Positions 45,901-55,640 are shown, numbered from the stretch's first letter. The stretch: DNA of 64,000 bases from Pilasporangium apinafurcum (GCA_001600495.1 BCKE01000025.1:297054-361053), one strand, 5' to 3'. The notes: generated by a model not told the origin, from the sequence alone. A program made the numbers and translations.

Positions 45901-46825
45901 GTAATAGCATGGCTGTTGTATGTGCGCGTGCTATGCGACCAACTATACTCATACTGATTCATGACCATGTTTGTGCTTGTAGGAGTTTAATTTAATCGCA
46001 AGTGGGTCTGCGGATTGTTGTGTGATTCTCTGGGATCTGCGCACTCGCATTTTCCTTCGTGAACTTCAGGGCCACACTGGACCAGTATGCCGAGTGGCGA
46101 TCAATAGTTCTAATGGCAACATCTTGACCGCAACGACTTCAGAAATACGAATTTGGAGCATCAACGGCGATCTTCTGGCTGCAACCAGTATACAAGCTGT
46201 TGGCATGAGTGAAATAGTAAGTGACGTTCACTTCTTGGTTTGCTATGGCTTTGTATTCTGCAACCCTGTAATCATTGACACTCTCTCTACTTGTTCTAAC
46301 GCTTGGGATTAGACATGTGGAATTTCAACACGCTGTGATACTTGGCAAAATGGCGTTGTTGCTATCACGGGTCATTCCAATGGTACGATAGCGCTCTGGG
46401 GGTTGTCTTATCCATCCGATATCCACAAGGAGAAGCAGCTTCGCTTCGAGACGGATTTGGAGACGACCTTATCACCAATTGGTGAACGTAGTCAAGGGCG
46501 ATCGAATCCTTCGTCAAACAGCTCCTCCACAAACGACTTTAACAAGATAACAGCAGTACGAATCAGTGGGAGTAACCCATCTTTGTCTCATACTGCTGGA
46601 AAAGATGGTGGTGACACTCAGCCAAGTGGAGAATTGGAGAAGTCCAGTGTCGTCGTTCGGGCCGTGCCATCATGCCAACTGTTTATCATGAAGTTGCTCT
46701 TGGATCACCGTGCAAGTGTGACAGCCCTCACACTGTGGGGTGATCAACGGCAATTGCTGTCGGGTGATGCGGATGGCAACTGTATACGATGGATAGATGA
46801 CAGTATCAGCACCAACAGCTTATAG
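33986..46825 (+). CDS. Giant BEACH-WD40 protein (neurobeachin/LYST-type)
   Basis: Seven exons: 33986-34300, 34412-34470, 34548-34642, 34762-43062, 43130-45900, 45983-46216, 46313-46825. Phases close to about 4,095 residues. Exon 1 is Gln/Ser/Thr-rich. A long armadillo-like helical region follows. A concanavalin-like lectin region (about 1124-1496) seems split by a PH-like insert (about 1203-1280, ending VEMWLRAMQQ). PH-BEACH lies at about 3127-3344 and BEACH at about 3367-3652, with TKRWTKGIISNFEYLMHLNT, DLTQYPVFPWV, FHYGTHYSCSAYVVNYLIR and LPPWAHGDPREFI. WD40 repeats end it (SGSADCCVILWDLRTR). BEACH proteins are scaffolds in vesicle traffic, lysosome size and autophagy. The first two introns are the least certain. 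Confidence 0.92.
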
Positions 46826-47528
46826 TAGAAGACAATAGTTGTACATGGAACACATTAGACTTGAGACGGAGGCAAAGTGTTTATATTAGAATACCGTAGC
46901 ATAAGACAATAATGTCATAGATACAATGCGCATGCTTCATTTTTTTAAAATTGTCTTAATGGTTTGAAGAAGTAATGGGGTCCTGTCTTGTAAACCGCAA
47001 ATCGAATTCTTCCCATAGCGCTGCTAATCCTGTACCGACCTCGATTGTGCCCTTGCTTATTAGAACAACATTTTCCAGTCAATATCGGGCAAACCCACGC
47101 ATCGTGGGATGGAGAAAATAAGGTAGCTCAATGAAGAAAAGATGCTTCTTTTGTTATGGGTATGCTAGAAATAGGGAAGTTATGTTTTTTGTGGTAATTG
47201 GCCACGTATCATTACTTCTACTACTACGCTTTGCTGATACATTGATTGCAGTAAAGTTGCTGTCGCATGTTCTCATCCATTTGAGCATAGAACTTTCAAT
47301 TTGTTACACCGCAGTGAAGAGTAAAACTGGCATTACTTTCTGTTTTTAAACGCAGCAATGCTGCTGAATTCTGTCCTAGACCTGCTCTTCAGTACGATGT
47401 GCATTTCAGATACGATCGTCTGATTTCTGATTCAGTCCTGGTTCCAACTCCACATGTGGTCTTCCTGCTAGTTGTGCTGCACGCATCACAAGATGAGATG
47501 TATGCATATCTTTTTTCTTTCTGGTACT
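46826..47528. other. Intergenic, no gene seen
   Basis: AT-rich sequence after the BEACH gene, up to the first long palindrome. A 72-codon open frame at 47131-47349 has no recognisable content and is not called. Confidence 0.4.
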
Positions 47529-47590
47529 AGCCTTTATTCCCCGCGTGCTCTGTACCGTGCGTGGTACAGAACACGCGGGGAATAAAGGCT
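47529..47590. repeat. 62-bp palindrome, terminus of a Fanzor-bearing element
   Basis: A near-perfect inverted repeat: the arms start AGCCTTTATTCCCCGCGTG and pair over about 28 bases with one mismatch, around a 6-base loop near 47557-47562. It lies just beyond the 3' end of the minus-strand Fanzor relic. A second palindrome of identical length (49450-49511) shares the outer CCTTTATTCCCC. Confidence 0.85.
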
Positions 47591-48370
47591 ACACTCATCC
47601 GTTCCCGGAATCATAGCAATGAGGTCGCTTATCACTTCAGTTTTTGATTTCGAGTACCAATTCATTCTCTTTCCTCGTGAACGCCTCGAGTCGCCTCTTT
47701 TTCTTCATTTGGTCGATGAATAGTCTCAAAATGTTGATTGCGGCTTGATGTCACGGTCCCACAATGTACGATGCCATTCACTATTTTTGCAGTGTCGCAC
47801 ACCATAAAGACCGTCACCGACAATTTTTCCGTCAAGGACGAACCCCTTTATCTTCTTGTGACAAGCACAACACAGCTTGTTCGTCCTGAACTCGTTCACA
47901 TCAACAACACGACACCTGGAACCAATTTTCTTCCGTAGGGTCATTATGAGAACATTAATGTTGTCTTTAGCTGAGCTTGTGAAACTTGTGTTTCCACACG
48001 CGAGCATCTGGCCGAATAAACTATACTGAGTTTGGATGCTTCCACAGACCAGCAGTGAAACAGCACTCTTGATTATCTTGTCTTGGTGCTTTTCAAAATA
48101 GTCACTATTGTGAAGATGTATCTGCAGGCGCATCCACTTACACAACCGGGAGTAGAGCGTCAATCAGTTGCTGACTCTGAAATTCTGCCTTGCTTGGTGA
48201 GCGATCATAACCAACATCTGAGTCATATAGGATTTTTTCTCTGTCAGTTCATAATCCGAAGGGTGTTGGGTCCTGTAAAGGTCTAGACTGGTCTCCAAGT
48301 CAGAATGGACCTCTCCGCTACCAANCAAGTTGGCTATTGCAGATGCGCATCGATTGAAGAAGTTATTGTC

Positions 48371-48694
48371 CGATGGAGGAAGTTCTTCGCCAGCTTCCAA
48401 TAATCGCAGAATATGGACGGATGCCAGCATAGATGCCTCACATGCTATTCTTGAACAAAGTCGCACAGCCTCATCAATCTTTTCCGCCATTCTTTTGTCT
48501 TTGCAAAACTTTCGCCACCCAGTCTTCACAGTGGTGTATACGCTTTACTTTTGTCGAACTTTCCGTTCCGCAAAACCCGGACGGGCTCTCCGCTTTTTAG
48601 TGGTGTTCTCTTCAATACCGTTGCTCGTTGATGCCATTTTATTACAACGTTCAAAAACAAGGACGTCTTGTAGTTGGTTTGATTTTTCGATTAT
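48371..48694. repeat. First copy of 324-bp direct repeat flanking assembly gap
   Basis: These 324 bases (beginning CGATGGAGGAAG, ending TTTTTCGATTAT) recur, identical as far as I can read, at 48795-49118, each copy touching the gap. Exact identity and adjacency to a fixed 100-N gap mark an unmerged contig overlap rather than biology. Confidence 0.85.
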
Positions 48695-48794
48695 NNNNNN
48701 NNNNNNNNNNNNNNNNNNNNNNNNNNNNNNNNNNNNNNNNNNNNNNNNNNNNNNNNNNNNNNNNNNNNNNNNNNNNNNNNNNNNNNNNNNNNNN
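48695..48794. other. Assembly gap of 100 N
   Basis: A run of exactly 100 N, the usual placeholder for a gap of unknown size, lies inside the palindrome-ended Fanzor element. Confidence 0.99.
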
Positions 48795-49118
48795 CGATGG
48801 AGGAAGTTCTTCGCCAGCTTCCAATAATCGCAGAATATGGACGGATGCCAGCATAGATGCCTCACATGCTATTCTTGAACAAAGTCGCACAGCCTCATCA
48901 ATCTTTTCCGCCATTCTTTTGTCTTTGCAAAACTTTCGCCACCCAGTCTTCACAGTGGTGTATACGCTTTACTTTTGTCGAACTTTCCGTTCCGCAAAAC
49001 CCGGACGGGCTCTCCGCTTTTTAGTGGTGTTCTCTTCAATACCGTTGCTCGTTGATGCCATTTTATTACAACGTTCAAAAACAAGGACGTCTTGTAGTTG
49101 GTTTGATTTTTCGATTAT
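48795..49118. repeat. Second copy of 324-bp direct repeat flanking assembly gap
   Basis: Partner of 48371-48694. After it the sequence continues into the true 5' part of the relic. The two contig ends most likely overlap by these 324 bases. Confidence 0.85.
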
Positions 49119-49449
49119 GCTGTTTCTCAAAGCTGCGGTTCTTTCTATCTTGGCGAATGGTGTTGAAGCGACACTCAATAGATGGGTGCTAGGACGTGAG
49201 GTGGTAAATACTTCAACTCAATACGCTTCGCTGTTGAGAAACCGGAAACGATTCATTCAAGAGTTGATTTTTCTAACTCCATATATCTTAACCTTTTTTC
49301 CCCACCCAAGGTGTATAATTTCATTTTTCTGGAAACGCGATTGATCGTCAACATGACCTTTCAAGATGATTGCGCACGCAGCAAGAGGCACCAAGGAGTC
49401 TCTCCATCCAATGAATCCTAAAGTCTACTCTCAAGGCAATCTTAGTTTA

Positions 49450-49511
49450 AATCTTTATTCCCCACATCATTTGTACAACGCGTTGTACAAATGATGTGGG
49501 GAATAAAGGTT
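49450..49511. repeat. 62-bp palindrome, other terminus of the Fanzor-bearing element
   Basis: Arms of 31 bases (AACCTTTATTCCCCACATC...GTACAACG and its complement) pair with a single mismatch and no loop, centred on CGCG at 49479-49482. Length equals that of the palindrome at 47529-47590, and the outer 12 bases CCTTTATTCCCC are shared while the inner arms differ. It lies upstream of the minus-strand Fanzor relic. Confidence 0.85.
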
Positions 49512-49763
49512 AACCACTTTTGCAATATATTGATAGTATTTAACATACTTCTTCCAATAAACCTTTTATTCTTTTCGTTTTTGAGCTCGCTGTCAAGCAA
49601 TTTTGAATGCTTCAGGAGTAAGTATGTAGGCTCTTGGCAACTGACCACGCGATTTTGATTTCTGTCGGATGTTCGACAGAATATAATCTTCACTCTCAAA
49701 CAATCCAAAATTGATGAGACGTTCTTTGATATGATCACTCCATTTTGCAATAATCACAAGGAT

Positions 49764-49958
49764 ATGAGCTGGCAGTGCCTAGCTCGTACTCGGGGTACTA
49801 GACCCCAGTGCAAAAAAACAGTGGCCAGAACCAGCGGCCATAGATGGTTCTATAACTCACACCAGGAATGGGCAACCCCCACTGAGTCAAAGTGCCAGAG
49901 AAGGCAACTAAACGGAACGAAGTGCTTCCGGCGAGTGAGGAGACTCAATTACAATTAA
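49764..49958 (+). CDS. Small Cys-containing protein, possibly mobile-element derived
   Basis: A 64-residue frame from ATG 49764 contains QCLARTRGTRPQCKKTVART and, 30 residues on, KCQRRQLNGTKCFRRVRRL. This is a repeated pattern C-x-A/R-x-T/x-x-G-T-x-C-K/R-R, similar to small zinc-binding motifs of the type C...TkkGtpC.R. There is an aromatic HRWFYNSHQEW between them. Highly basic. It may be a relic of a larger repeat family; function is unknown. Confidence 0.35.
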   Translation: MSWQCLARTRGTRPQCKKTVARTSGHRWFYNSHQEWATPTESKCQRRQLNGTKCFRRVRRLNYN

Positions 49959-49994
49959 TGCATGACACAACATGGCCCGCTTGTTAGAACGGAG

Positions 49995-50111
49995 ATGAGT
50001 AGCGCTCTTCGGCGCTGGCGCAACGCGTTTCTGGATCAACGCGAAACGCCGATCTACGAAGCCCTGGGTAATACGGTGGCCGTATTGCGTTTAATCATAA
50101 AACAGCAGTAA
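49995..50111 (+). CDS. Tiny coding-like ORF overlapping a hairpin cluster
   Basis: A 38-residue frame from ATG 49995 reads MSSALRRWRNAFLDQRETPI then YEALGNTVAVLRLI, with good-looking composition. The same 90 bp contains three perfect hairpins: AGCGC/GCGCT at 50001-50016, GCGTTTC/GAAACGC at 50025-50049 and AATACGG-TGG-CCGTATT at 50070-50086. Thus either a short peptide frame from a repeat family or a structured RNA is possible. Confidence 0.25.
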   Translation: MSSALRRWRNAFLDQRETPIYEALGNTVAVLRLIIKQQ

Positions 50112-50561
50112 CAAAGCCGTCAGCATTGATGCTGCACCAGAAACAAAAAATATATAAAAAGAAGACCGGCCAACAGAAATCGATAGATGCTAGTCTATTG
50201 CATGGATTTCCCTTCTCGAGGTTGCGGACCTGGGTGCACTTTTGCACCGAGCAATGAGAGCCCTCAATAGTTTATCCAGCCTGATATGAGTTACATAGTT
50301 TATGAGAATCGTTGTTAGTGCAGTTGTTTTCTCGGCTTTTTCTCGCGCTAACATCACTAAAAATGATCTTGTTTGATCATTTATTGTATCTTCATACTTT
50401 TCTCAATGACAAGGAAACATCCGATCATTGTAGCGGGAATGACTGCTGATGTGCTGAAGAAGCAATACGACTTAAATCCTCTGCTGTTGTCAGAGAAATT
50501 AAAGAGGCTGTTCAGTAGCAAAGCCAACGCTTCTTCCTCTCCCTTGTATACCTTTACTGTC
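50112..50561. other. No gene seen
   Basis: About 450 bp of mixed sequence with a small hairpin GGTGCA-CTTT-TGCACC near 50234. There is no coding evidence. Confidence 0.35.
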
Positions 50562-51167
50562 TCAAACCATAGATGCGACGTACTCAGAATCTAGAGCTCG
50601 GTTACCTTCGCTAATACTGTACAGACAGCGAAACAATAACGCGCAATGGTCTCGTAAAATCTGAACGACCTCTGCTGTCAATGGCTTGAGGTTGTTACTG
50701 TTGTCAAACGCCGGACGGAGTCGAGTTGCTATCCAATCAGGATGACCGCCATCGCAATGTCCACAAAGCACATTCATCACCCAGGCCGCGTTCGTGTAAT
50801 CCTCTGATACGATTGGCACAAACACGTCTGGGTCGATCAGGATCAAATTGAGCACGACATACCCTTTCAGGAGACTTATATAGTAGCCCATGTAGCCCCC
50901 GTGCCCATGGGGTTCAATTCCCCATTTGCTGGCATCGTAATACATCTCTTTTTCATCGTCGGGNGTCCTATCAGTTTCAGCAAACTCTTTGATNGCGTCA
51001 GAGAGGCATCGAGCGAAGTGGCGGACGGTTTTGGCTTNTGGCTCCGGCAAGTACTCGAGAAAATAATTCCTGCCTTGATCGTGCTGACATTTCACAACTT
51101 CTCCGAACGACGCCCATGGAAGTCGATGCGCTAGGTGGGTTGCCATCTGTGAGTGAATCTGGTGCAC
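50562..51167 (-). CDS. Hypothetical protein with ambiguous bases
   Basis: A 201-residue open frame with non-random composition (WGIEPHGHGGYMGYYISLLK; VVLNLILIDPDVFVPIVSED; WVMNVLCGHCDGGHPDWIAT). It does not match a family I recognise. Three single N bases fall inside (50964-51038), suggesting that diverged copies of a repeat family were merged. The start is uncertain, because the frame before the first Met also lacks recognisable content. It could be a fragment of a larger, repeat-borne gene. Confidence 0.4.
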   Translation of the reverse strand: MHQIHSQMATHLAHRLPWASFGEVVKCQHDQGRNYFLEYLPEPXAKTVRHFARCLSDXIKEFAETDRXPDDEKEMYYDASKWGIEPHGHGGYMGYYISLLKGYVVLNLILIDPDVFVPIVSEDYTNAAWVMNVLCGHCDGGHPDWIATRLRPAFDNSNNLKPLTAEVVQILRDHCALLFRCLYSISEGNRALDSEYVASMV

Positions 51168-51489
51168 TTGTCTGCAATGGACAGCAAATGAAGGACTGAA
51201 TTAGATTATTCATTTTTGAAGACTTGCCGATTGCGTGAGTGAAGATTACATTGTGAATGATGGCCGTTGAGTATGATCATATCATTGGTTGAAAGTTGTG
51301 TATACCACGTTGCATCCGTTGTCCCACACACCAAGACAACAGATATCATTTGCTGCCATTACTCCTTTGTTTGCTTTCAACTCAATAATAGGTTCTTCAT
51401 TATGTAAAGTGGCGCAGTTTGCAAATACACACTGTGCACACTCTCTTTCTCTACACGGACGTTCTAAAAACCAATAGTCATTTTTGCTC

Positions 51490-52112
51490 TTAATCCCCTG
51501 GGGATAAGAACGACGCCGCCATACCGATGATACTAAGCACAATCAAAAGCACCATCAACACCATGTTTAGCTAGATTTCCCATCGAGATAACCGGTGGTG
51601 GAATAGCTTGATGTAGCAGAGACACGGAAGAAACAGGGACACCATCATGTCGAAGAACGAGCCCAAAAACGATGTTAGACACGCAATATTAGACGCATAT
51701 AAAGCATAGATGGGGATGATTGTGCGCACGAAAGAATGCACTCTTTGCGCTACTAGGGTTCAATTCGTCGTATGTGAACAGTAATTCTTCAATCGCCAAC
51801 GCCACGGAGTAGATCGTGACGATGATCTTGCAGAGTCAGTTTACCTGAAAAGGACTGAATGAGATTCAGCGTGACCTTGAGCATATACATCAGAGATTAA
51901 AAGTTGGGTCAGCGCGTAGAAGCACGGCAAAACATATCAGACTCACTGGCCTCTTTTTGGTATCTACGCCAAACATCATGTAGCACCATAATCGCTAATA
52001 TGTAAAAGCTGCGAATACTGACGGATACATCAGTTGGGAAATTGACGCTTTGCTGGGTCAAAGAAGCCAGTAAGTCGCATACCAAACTGATGAGGCGTTC
52101 GCAGCTCGTCAC
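51490..52112 (-). pseudogene. Decayed amino-acid/auxin permease (AAAP) family transporter
   Basis: On the minus strand, frame-shifting pieces recall AAAP permeases: IRSFYILAIMVLHDVW-like hydrophobic sequence, then YMMFGVDTKK, LKVTLNLIQSFSG, SVALAIEELLFTYDELN, and RTIIPIYALYASNIACLTSF then FFDMMVSLFLPCLCYIKLFH and VLLIVLSIIGMAAS. The order (short transmembrane pieces, then RT-P start of the penultimate segment, then LPC.-YIKL) fits the C-terminal half of AAAP carriers that move amino acids across the plasma membrane. Several stops and frame changes indicate a pseudogene. The N-terminal half is not visible. Confidence 0.5.
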
Positions 52113-52473
52113 TCAAAAGTGCAAGAATTTCGTTGGATCATTCATCGTGAAAGAATTTGTAACAAGTGCATTGAAAGCTCAACGCACCATCGTGAAGATA
52201 ACAAGGAATGACTGTTCAAGACTCACATCAATCAACAGAACAGTATAATGATAGTCAATTTCATACATCATCATCTGATAAGAATTTAGGTTGGCGCAGT
52301 GATAAGCATGACAGAACGGCCCGTATCCTCGTTAAAAGCCCACCAGATATGGTATCTGTAATAGGATGCGAGAACTGATCAGTATTTTTTTACGTACAAA
52401 AACCAAAATCCCTGCTACGACTAAAATCTGCAAAACTCCATCGTACTACAGAGTACACAGTCATCATCGTTGC

Positions 52474-54147
52474 TTAGCAACCTGTGCCACCAGCAATTCT
52501 CAAGCAGGCAGTGGATTTCCACAAGCTCAAGATATTGGTCATGATGGTCCACGCAAACGCAAACACTAGGTAGCACACTGTGATCGTACCGAGCAACTTG
52601 TTCTTGCCTGCCGTGCGCTTCTGCTCTCGCGCTTCCGCCTTTTGACGAGGTAGCAAGATCACAAAAGCTGCCGAGAAGAGATTGAAAGCATACGCGATCA
52701 AGTACGCATAGGTCACTTGCGCGCGCACATGATTGTCGTCCTTGACGACGAACTTGCGCTCGATATCGAAGTAACTATCGATCGATTTGGTCATCACAGT
52801 AGCGAACGGCGTACCCAGAGCAGAAATACTCACCATCATGCCCNTCACCGTCGCTTCATAGCCTTCATCGGTAATTTCCACGACGAACAATGTGGCGATG
52901 AAGTCNCCAATGCTGTTCGGGNATTCTTCAAGCAGAGGCACTCCGAGCCAAAACCATTGACTTCGATAGACATCCCAGATCGTAATGAACGTGGGGATGG
53001 AGTCCAACATCACGACGAAGAGCTGACACACGACGATGACCCATCGCCAGTTCCAGTGCAACCCAATCTTGCGTACGAGTGTAAAGGAAATGAACGCCAC
53101 CACGTAGGCAAAGCAACTCGCCAACCCATCGTTAAGCGGCGTGACCTTCGCCCATGTACTTTGGACCAGGCCAGTGGCCGTAACCGAGAACAGCGAGAAT
53201 ACTTGGCGGAAGAATCGGAATGCGATGACCATGTAGATGACCTTGAGCTGCACGAGGTCATACAAGTAACCGAAGAATTTCCGAATAGACTTGGGTTCCG
53301 CTTTCTCTTCAGTGACGCAGAACCAGGACAGTGGGATGGTGATACCGGCAAACCCTGCACAGATCCACATGACTCCATTGAACCCAATGGTCCACGAGAA
53401 ATCGCCACCGTACTCGACGCTATTCAGTGCAATACCCGTGAGGAAGCTCGAAAGCATCAAAAACAGCTGACGAAAACTTGCAGTGCGGCTCTGGGTTGTC
53501 CCGCGGATTTGTTCTGGCTCCCGCTGCGCCAGCTCCACCATATAGCCATCAGCAGCACCAAACGCGATCACCGTGCCAATATTCGCCAACGTCATCAAAA
53601 CGATGAGTTTAATGCCTCGATCTGGTGCATCAAAGTTGATCGTTGCGAGTTGTTCCTCCGTCATCTCGGCCACGTCTTCGCCGATGAGCGAAGAATCCAT
53701 GTAATATGGTTCGCCCAGAGGCAACACGGCCATGATGAAGCAGCACATGAAGGTCATGCCCCATCCCAACATCATGTACGGACGGCGGCGGTAGCCAAAG
53801 ATCGGGTAACAGTCCGAGAAGACCGCGGTAAACATACGCAACGTACGCGGGATACGCACCATCGCAGCCGCTGTGGCGGTCAATGTGGCCGACATGTAGA
53901 GGTAGTTGTTGAGCACCGAGTATGTGGCTTCGTACGAGGTAGCATAAACCACACCGACTGCCGCCATATGCGCCAACAGCCCAAGGTGCTCGCGACTGTA
54001 CACCGAAGGAGCACCACCGGGGCGCAGCGCGCCGTCTTCAAGCTCGAACATGGGCGACTTGACTTCGACATATTCTTGCTTGATGGAGATTTCCACGGCT
54101 GGCATGCTCACGTTTTTCTTCTTATTTGGATCGGATGTCGAGAGCAA
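52474..54147 (-). CDS. Folate/biopterin transporter (FBT) family protein
   Basis: Single exon, 557 residues; ATG 54147 or the in-frame ATG 54105. About twelve membrane segments are present with the FBT/BT1 signature near the N-terminus: YMSATLTATAAAMVRIPRTL then FSDCYPIFGYRRRPYMMLGW. Later come RGTTQSRTASFRQLF, SWTIGFNGVMWICAGFAGIT and FATVMTKSIDSYFDIERKF. These MFS-like carriers import folates, biopterin or S-adenosylmethionine in protists, and oomycetes have many paralogues (family knowledge). The substrate here is unknown. Three single N bases (52844-52922) fall in the coding region, as expected from merged paralogues. A long open frame on the opposite strand is a composition shadow. Confidence 0.88.
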   Translation of the reverse strand: MLSTSDPNKKKNVSMPAVEISIKQEYVEVKSPMFELEDGALRPGGAPSVYSREHLGLLAHMAAVGVVYATSYEATYSVLNNYLYMSATLTATAAAMVRIPRTLRMFTAVFSDCYPIFGYRRRPYMMLGWGMTFMCCFIMAVLPLGEPYYMDSSLIGEDVAEMTEEQLATINFDAPDRGIKLIVLMTLANIGTVIAFGAADGYMVELAQREPEQIRGTTQSRTASFRQLFLMLSSFLTGIALNSVEYGGDFSWTIGFNGVMWICAGFAGITIPLSWFCVTEEKAEPKSIRKFFGYLYDLVQLKVIYMVIAFRFFRQVFSLFSVTATGLVQSTWAKVTPLNDGLASCFAYVVAFISFTLVRKIGLHWNWRWVIVVCQLFVVMLDSIPTFITIWDVYRSQWFWLGVPLLEEXPNSIXDFIATLFVVEITDEGYEATVXGMMVSISALGTPFATVMTKSIDSYFDIERKFVVKDDNHVRAQVTYAYLIAYAFNLFSAAFVILLPRQKAEAREQKRTAGKNKLLGTITVCYLVFAFAWTIMTNILSLWKSTACLRIAGGTGC

Positions 54148-55271
54148 AAAGGAAACTGAACGACCGGGAACTTTATCGCGTTTTGCTTTTCATTCTCACA
54201 CACTTTCGGTTAGTAGCGAGTAGATCAATTTCTTAGGATTGGATTACAATACAAGATCAAAAGCCAATCATTTGGAGCGCATGGTTGTCAGACTAATTAA
54301 AATAACCGTCTCTGCTCACGCGATCATTGCGCACTCGTCTCTCTCCATGCGTGCATCCAACCAATTAGAACTGTGAAATGAGACTAAGAAGAAGCAACAG
54401 CAACTGTAAGTAGCCGTTCGTCACCATAGCTCATCACTCTATTCGAGTCTGCTCATCTCTGCTGACTCGAGTGATATTCCAGATCTTAATAACGTTGTCC
54501 TAGCAACCAGCAATTAATTCCTTAAAATGGAGTCATCATGCATAATTGGTGAAGCCATAATTCGTTTCCAGAACTGCATTAACGTACAGCCGTTCTGTGC
54601 TGACGATATAGGTTCAATCTTTGGAGCTACAGGACATAACCTCACTGTATGGCTGTAAGGATGAAATCCAGTTCGGTGTTGATTACAACTCCGTTTTCAC
54701 AAATGTAGAGAATCGGAAGAGGTTTTTGTACACGTGCAACTTTCCATCACATGTGATGCATACGAGTGTGCTGCTCAAGAGTGGCAGGATGTATAAATGG
54801 GTGAATGGATAGTGTCAAAGCAGCTGACATGTTGCATTATCGTGATGTTAAACAGTGGGATAATCCCATCGTTACATCCACTTATGAGAAACGGTTGATC
54901 TACTGGCGAAGTGGCTGGTACGATGCAATTGAGAGTTGTTTTCTTGGCGCAGAACATTGCAGAGCATCCGATATCTTCATTCTACCGTGCATATGGTAAC
55001 CATGAAGGTTCCAAGAGCAGATTGGTGTGTCTGCGGTATGTGAGTACAGGCAGTCTCGTTGCATAAGGAAGCTCACCGTCACGCCACTGTTATGTGTGAT
55101 AACGTCGAATCGCCGATTCAACAGTGAAGTACAATCTGCACTTTTTGAAAAAATCTCCACTTTTATTTTTCTCCAGTTCGCAACAGGAAATTAGCCTGTA
55201 GTGATGTGCAATACTGCTTTGGCCATCTACGATGAACCGCTATTACTCGTTCCAACGCACTAACTCGTCGA
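54148..55271. other. Mostly gene-free; unrecognised open stretches
   Basis: The first part (54148-54500) is the FBT upstream region. From 54621 to 54999 two adjoining open stretches on the plus strand (QFGVDYNSVFTNVENRKRFL; then LIYWRSGWYDAIESCFLGAE) look weakly coding but change frame and match nothing I know. They could be the upstream part of the Fanzor relic that follows or another dead element. Confidence 0.3.
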
Positions 55272-55640
55272 ATGAGATGGAGCTTATGCCACCATCCTGG
55301 GATACCCACACCGAGTATTCAGGTTTGCATTACCCTCGGTGGCTGGAGTCGACAGGATTTCATCAAGAGTCACGCGCACGGACTCGTGAAGTGGTTTACA
55401 CGTGAGCTGGAAACGCACGCGGCCGTGCTGCAGATCGATGAGTACTGCACGAGCCAGCGGTGCTCCGAGTGTTACCAGCAGCTTGAAAGGACACCAATTC
55501 AGATGAAAAAGACTGATGGAAGCGCGAACGTCGAGCTCTCCTACCAGGTTCTCCGCTGCAACAACAGCGAGTGCAGAATCACCTGAAAGGGAGATGTCGA
55601 TGGGTCGAAGAACACCCTTACGCTCGCCATGTGCCTCCTA
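55272..55640 (+). pseudogene. Fanzor nuclease relic, C-terminal part
   Basis: About 100 residues survive: ITLGGWSRQDFIKSHAHGLV (the segment before the alternative Glu), LQIDEYCTSQRCSECYQQLE (catalytic Glu plus first zinc pair), then VLRCNNSECRIT. After one stop near 55583 comes KGDVDGSKNTL, recalling the final RDVN-S-NI motif. The order and spacing equal the C-terminal half of Fanzor proteins. Motif residues differ from the other three copies, so it is not a recent duplicate. No terminal repeats were recognised. The N-terminal half is absent or unrecognisable. Confidence 0.65.

Larger units (their letters stand above)
47726..49330 (-). pseudogene. Fanzor nuclease relic with centre missing
   Basis: Reading leftward, pieces include a basic segment TTKKRRARPGFAERK (about 49010), the N-terminal helical region WRKFCKDKRMAEKIDEAVRL and HILRLLEAGEELPPSDNNFF (48529-48164), and the C-terminal part GQMLACGNTSFTSSA, VVDVNEFRTNKLCCACH and a second zinc-type segment CKNSEWHRTLWDRDI. 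The first RuvC aspartate motif is not seen between them, so the centre seems deleted. Frames change and stops occur. The NEFRT motif (alternative catalytic Glu) plus zinc finger identifies the family. The assembly gap 48695-48794 interrupts the relic, and its N-terminal part appears twice only through the assembly artefact. Confidence 0.72.
47529..49511 (-). mobile_element. Palindrome-ended Fanzor element, decayed
   Basis: Two 62-bp palindromes with the same outer arm enclose a minus-strand Fanzor relic and nothing else. Apparent length is 1,983 bp, but this includes a 100-bp gap and a 324-bp artefactual repeat, so the real length is probably near 1.56 kb. Long hairpins at both ends recall the subterminal hairpins of IS200/IS605 elements that carry TnpB in bacteria. 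They are unlike the short inverted repeats of the element at 20.8 kb. No tyrosine or DDE transposase is seen. Target duplication is not evident. Confidence 0.65.

Noticed and set aside
48371-49118. A tandem duplication of a Fanzor segment
   Set aside because: The copies are identical and each touches the 100-N gap, which indicates an unmerged contig overlap.
47529-49511. The palindromes as CRISPR repeats or transcription terminators
   Set aside because: Only two units, 1.9 kb apart, each internally palindromic, in a eukaryote, and flanking a TnpB-like gene. Element ends explain them better.
52717-54159. A 480-codon open frame antisense to the folate/biopterin transporter
   Set aside because: It lies exactly opposite a well-conserved membrane protein, has Arg/His-rich composition typical of a complementary frame, and matches no family.
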